Position numbers and translations under genes: made by a program. Under the pieces are notes generated by a model that did not search any database, had not been told where the DNA came from, and saw only the letters and a program-made list of their open reading frames with translations. Below, piece after piece: positions 60,752 to 64,000 of a stretch of DNA of 64,000 nucleotides (positions are counted from its first letter, which is position 1; every line of letters begins with the position of its first letter). The DNA comes from Flammeovirgaceae bacterium (GTDB taxonomy: Bacteria > Bacteroidota > Bacteroidia > Cytophagales > Cyclobacteriaceae). The stretch covers positions 1-64,000 of the forward strand of contig JAJTEH010000004.1 of assembly GCA_021298355.1 (NCBI GenBank). The letters are read 5' to 3'.

Positions 60752-63592
60752 ATGCTGCGCAAAATTTTATTCGCTCTTTGTTTTTCAACAACATCAATGG
60801 TTTTAGCCCAAACCGGAACCATTAAAGGAACAGTAACCGATGCAAAAACCGGTGAGCCCGTAATTGGGGCTAACGCTGTAATACAAGGCACTACCATTGG
60901 TGCGGCTACTGATATAGAAGGTAAGTTTACCATCAACAACGTAAAGCCCGGCACATACAACATCTCTATATCCTTTATTACCTACAAAACACATGTTATA
61001 CCCGATGTAGTAGTAGAAGCAGCAAAAATCTCATCCATAGAAATACAATTACAGGAAGATGCTACCGAATTAAAGGAAGTAGTTGTAACCGGAACACGCG
61101 AGATCAATAATGATTTTGCTTTGCTTACAGCCATAAAAGACAGCAAGCTTGTAGTGAGTGGTATTTCTGCCGAACAAATTCTTAAGTTACCAGATAATGA
61201 TGCAGCTCAAGTAATGAAAAGAGTTCCTGGTATAACCGTTGTTGATAACCGATTTGTTATGGTGCGTGGAGTACCTGAAAGATATAATCAGGTTATGATC
61301 AACAATGCTATTGCTCCCAGCACAGAAATTGACAAGCGTTCTTTTTCTTTTGATTTAATTTCAAGTAGTGCAATAGATCAGTTACTGGTATTTAAGTCTG
61401 GATCTGCTGATTTACCCGGTGATTTTGCAGGTGGTGTAATTAAGGTGGTAACCAAGCAAACACCTAATGAAAATTACTTTAATGTTGGATTAAACTTTGG
61501 ATACAGATCGGGAACAACATTCAACGACTTCAACGAATCAACGCGAAGCAATACAGATTTTCTTGGATTTGATAATTCATTCAGACCACTTCCAAATGGT
61601 TTCCCATCAACAGAACAAATGAAGAATTCTTCAACCATAAGTCAATTAAGAGTTGATGCAGCTAACCAGTTAGAAAATTCATTTGGCTTTGACAGATATA
61701 CAGCACCGGTAGATTATGGTTTTAGCATAGGGTTAGGCAGAAAATTTTCAATTGGAAGAACTCAGGTAGGTACAATTGCTAATGCCAGCTATTCAAATTC
61801 TTATCTTAACTTTTCTTCAAACATAATTCGTTATGCAAGTTTCGACAAAGACCCTTCCACTATTTCTGATAAACAATTTGAGTTTTTTGATAATACATCT
61901 AATCATGAATCAAAAATCAGTTTAGTAAATAATTGGTCAATTAAAACCGGAGACCGCAACCGAATTGAGTTTAAAAACTTGTATGTTTTGATTGGAGAAA
62001 ACAAAACAATATTTAGATCAGGTAGCGACATAGGAACACAAGGTGGAGCTATGAATAATAATGGTTCGTTTCAATATGTAAGCAGAAGCATTTATTCGGG
62101 TCAGTTGCAAGGACAAGTACTTTCTAAAAATAAATCAGTAAGTATAGATTGGGTAGCTGGTTTAAACAGAATAACACGTAACGAACCAGATTTTAGAAGA
62201 TACAGAACATTTTACAATCAATCAGAAGAAGCATATCGTGTAGAGTTACCGCCTAGTTCTAATTTATTTGATGCAAGCCGTTTTTATTCAACCTTAACAG
62301 ATTTAGGGTACTCTAATGGTGTAGATGTGCAGAAAAAATTTGGTAACACAGATGAAAAGAGAGTTCCTACTATAAAAGCCGGATATTTTGTTGACTATAA
62401 AGAAAGAAATTTTTCGGCACGTTATTTTTCATACCTATATCCGGGATCATTTGATGGCCAGTTTGGTGAAAACTTAAGGTTTCAGCCAATAGATCAGATT
62501 TTTAGTAAACAAAATTTATATACTATAAATCCTAATGGCACTGTTAACACACCGGGCCTAGCTTTGGAAGAAGGAACAGATGAAGGCGGTAAAGACTCAT
62601 ACAAAGGAACTGCATTAACAACGTCTGGATACATATCTGGAACTTTGCCTTTAGGAAAATTTGATTTAGCGGGTGGGTTAAGAGTAGAGTACTTTGATCA
62701 GGAATTAAATACATACAATGGAGATACTGTGGTGACTAACACAGTACTTACACCGCTTCCATTTTTAAATGTAGCTTATAATTTATCAGAAAGATCTTTG
62801 ATTAGAGCTGCATATAGCAAAACAGTTAATAGACCCGAGTTCAGAGAAATAGCGCCATTTTCTTTTTATCAGTTTGAGTACAATTTGTTAATTCAAGGAA
62901 ACACAGATTTGAAAACAGCTACCATTCAAAATATTGATTTACGTTGGGAGACCTATCCTACTCCTGGAGAGTTGATAAGCTTTGGTGGTTTTTATAAATC
63001 ATTTAGAAACCCTATAGAATTTGTGCAGGACAATAACAGTGGAAATCTTGGTTTTAGCTATCAAAATGCACCCGAAGCATTCATATATGGTGTAGAATTA
63101 GAAATTAGGAAATCACTTGCTAGTTTAAGTGTTTCAAAATTCTTTCGCAATACGTCAATAAACCTAAACGCCTCTGCTATTAAAAGCGAAGTTGATATGG
63201 GAACGGGTGTTACTTTTCAAGAAAGAAGAAGACCTTTGCAAGGTCAATCACCTTATGTGATCAACTCAGGAATATTTTATAACGATGCAGATAAAGGTTT
63301 TGCAGTTAATCTTGCGTATAATGTTTTCGGTAATAGAATTTTTTCTGTAGGAAGTGTTTTGTTTCCATCATGGGTTGAGCGACCAAGAAATGCTGTTGAT
63401 TTGCAAATTTCTAAACAAATCAAACAAATGGAGCTAAAGCTAAATGTTCAAAACTTGTTAAATGCTCCATACCGATTCATTCAGGATAACAATGAAAATC
63501 AAAAAGCTGATGCAGATGTGGATGACTCGATTCAGGAATATAGAACGGGTACACTTTTCAACATTTCATTTGGCTGGAAGTTTGTTAAGTAA
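60752..63592 (+). CDS. TonB-dependent outer-membrane receptor with CarboxypepD_reg-like domain
   Basis: The 946-residue product has a signal peptide (MLRKILFALCFSTTSMVLAQ), a CarboxypepD_reg-like domain at about 22-105 (GTIKGTVTDAKTGEPVIGAN), a plug domain (ILKLPDNDAAQVMKRVPGIT, then VMVRGVPERYNQVMINNAI) and a beta-barrel ending in Phe-rich strands (TLFNISFGWKFVK). It takes up an unidentified large or metal-bound ligand. The ATG at 60752 was chosen; a TTG six codons upstream overlaps a near-consensus GACCTTTG -7 box (60729-60736). It is followed by a terminator and then a lipoprotein gene with its own promoter; that lipoprotein may be its surface partner. Confidence 0.92.
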   Translation: MLRKILFALCFSTTSMVLAQTGTIKGTVTDAKTGEPVIGANAVIQGTTIGAATDIEGKFTINNVKPGTYNISISFITYKTHVIPDVVVEAAKISSIEIQLQEDATELKEVVVTGTREINNDFALLTAIKDSKLVVSGISAEQILKLPDNDAAQVMKRVPGITVVDNRFVMVRGVPERYNQVMINNAIAPSTEIDKRSFSFDLISSSAIDQLLVFKSGSADLPGDFAGGVIKVVTKQTPNENYFNVGLNFGYRSGTTFNDFNESTRSNTDFLGFDNSFRPLPNGFPSTEQMKNSSTISQLRVDAANQLENSFGFDRYTAPVDYGFSIGLGRKFSIGRTQVGTIANASYSNSYLNFSSNIIRYASFDKDPSTISDKQFEFFDNTSNHESKISLVNNWSIKTGDRNRIEFKNLYVLIGENKTIFRSGSDIGTQGGAMNNNGSFQYVSRSIYSGQLQGQVLSKNKSVSIDWVAGLNRITRNEPDFRRYRTFYNQSEEAYRVELPPSSNLFDASRFYSTLTDLGYSNGVDVQKKFGNTDEKRVPTIKAGYFVDYKERNFSARYFSYLYPGSFDGQFGENLRFQPIDQIFSKQNLYTINPNGTVNTPGLALEEGTDEGGKDSYKGTALTTSGYISGTLPLGKFDLAGGLRVEYFDQELNTYNGDTVVTNTVLTPLPFLNVAYNLSERSLIRAAYSKTVNRPEFREIAPFSFYQFEYNLLIQGNTDLKTATIQNIDLRWETYPTPGELISFGGFYKSFRNPIEFVQDNNSGNLGFSYQNAPEAFIYGVELEIRKSLASLSVSKFFRNTSINLNASAIKSEVDMGTGVTFQERRRPLQGQSPYVINSGIFYNDADKGFAVNLAYNVFGNRIFSVGSVLFPSWVERPRNAVDLQISKQIKQMELKLNVQNLLNAPYRFIQDNNENQKADADVDDSIQEYRTGTLFNISFGWKFVK

Positions 63593-63617
63593 TTGTTACC
63601 ACTATGTAAAATTTAAT

Positions 63618-63639
63618 GGGGCCAATGGGCCCCTTTTTT
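63618..63639 (+). terminator. Terminator after the TonB-dependent receptor gene
   Basis: GGGGCC (63618-63623) and GGCCCC (63628-63633) form a 6-bp GC stem with a 4-nt loop, followed by six T residues. Confidence 0.9.
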
Positions 63640-63695
63640 ATTTACTCATAACGATAAATTAAAAATCAATTAACAGCTAACCAGCATCACTAAAG

Positions 63696-63703
63696 TACCT
63701 TTG
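63696..63703 (+). promoter_or_regulatory. -7 box for the right-edge lipoprotein gene
   Basis: TACCTTTG is an exact TAnnTTTG match that ends 32 nt before the ATG at 63736. No -33 TTG was found at the ideal distance. It supports a separate transcript from the receptor gene. Confidence 0.5.
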
Positions 63704-63735
63704 TGAGGTTTTTAATTCAACCTAAATAAGATACC

Positions 63736-64000
63736 ATGAAAAAATTTTTCAGCCTTTTTATTATCATAACAACACTAGCTTTTTTTGGTTGTGATGATGA
63801 AGAAACAACTCCGGCAGCTCCTTCAATAACGCTTGAAGCATCTAGCACACAGGATTTACCAGGAGAAACTGTAATTGCAAATCTCGCTATGAAAGTTCCG
63901 GGTGGAGCAAAAACATTAATTATTAGCGGTAGTTTTTCTGAAACTATGCCTTTAAATGGCGAAACAGAATTAGACAAGCCAATTGAATTAGACATACCGG
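63736..64000 (+). CDS. Lipoprotein, N-terminal part (3' partial)
   Basis: The frame starts at the ATG at 63736 and runs to the window edge. The first 20 residues (MKKFFSLFIIITTLAFFGCD) are a lipoprotein signal with the lipidated Cys at 19. The mature part begins with acidic and Pro/Ala/Thr residues, followed by a beta-rich segment (LEASSTQDLPGETVIANLAM, then VPGGAKTLIISGSF) that resembles an Ig-like domain. The function is unknown. It follows the TonB-dependent receptor gene, and such lipoproteins often form the surface part of receptor pairs. Only 88 residues are visible. Confidence 0.8.
   Translation, partial: MKKFFSLFIIITTLAFFGCDDEETTPAAPSITLEASSTQDLPGETVIANLAMKVPGGAKTLIISGSFSETMPLNGETELDKPIELDIP

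Noticed and set aside
1-64000. CRISPR array, defence island or prophage
   Set aside because: No regularly spaced direct repeats, Cas, restriction, integrase or phage structural genes were found; the only defence-like item is the PIN pair.

Overview
The window reads as chromosomal DNA of a Gram-negative member of the Bacteroidota, most likely order Cytophagales. The support is family content and promoter style. There are two DUF5686 outer-membrane proteins, a TonB-dependent receptor with an N-terminal carboxypeptidase-regulatory-like domain, a BNR/sortilin-like secreted protein, two DUF3857 transglutaminase-like proteins, a phosphosulfolactate synthase, and ECF sigma factors paired with short multi-pass membrane proteins. 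Several starts are preceded by boxes matching or close to TAnnTTTG, the -7 element of this phylum. No phage, insertion sequence, CRISPR array or rRNA was seen. The order assignment is inference; no 16S or ribosomal protein gene is present.

Layout. 1-8.5 kb: the end of an unidentified protein, a ChaN-like haem-binding protein, the minus-strand operon uvrB-plsC-crcB, and a second minus-strand operon TPR protein-comA-DUF368-aroE closed by a clear terminator. 8.5-15 kb: a compact minus-strand polysaccharide export operon (glycosyltransferase, rfbC, Wza-like, Wzc-like kinase, CpsB-like phosphatase, NAD-dependent epimerase) with no visible flippase or polymerase. 15-30 kb: hflX, tRNA-Arg(CCT), DUF5686, an S8 protease with a large insertion, S1/P1 nuclease, an RMD1 homologue, an ECF sigma/anti-sigma-like pair, hemA, a ComEA-like HhH protein, an AraC-Ogt fusion and tex. 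30-43 kb: a zinc-ribbon protein, the BNR protein, the DUF3857 pair, an SDR, an LpxL-like acyltransferase, a KAS III-like enzyme and a second ECF sigma/anti-sigma-like operon that begins with a 34-residue membrane ORF. 43-64 kb: an orphan biotin carrier protein, a second DUF5686 protein, nadD, a PIN toxin-antitoxin-like pair in reversed order, dsbD, a serine hydrolase, an M20 dipeptidase, a 1598-residue secreted protein of unknown function, prmA, a DUF1573 lipoprotein, a YtxH protein, an orphan MoxR ATPase, and a TonB-dependent receptor followed by a lipoprotein that runs off the window.

How the genes fit together. Much of the window concerns the cell envelope: lipid synthesis (plsC, LpxL-like, KAS III-like, possibly ComA), carrier lipid recycling (DUF368), polysaccharide export, outer-membrane uptake and periplasmic redox chemistry (DsbD). 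The rest is housekeeping (uvrB, aroE, hemA, tex, hflX, nadD, prmA). I do not see an unmistakable new system. The strongest leads are the tandem DUF3857 pair, in which one partner has lost both the catalytic Cys and His; the two sigma/4-TM operons, one with a micro-membrane-protein leader; the TPR-ComA-DUF368-AroE operon; the toxin-first PIN module; and the 1598-residue protein.
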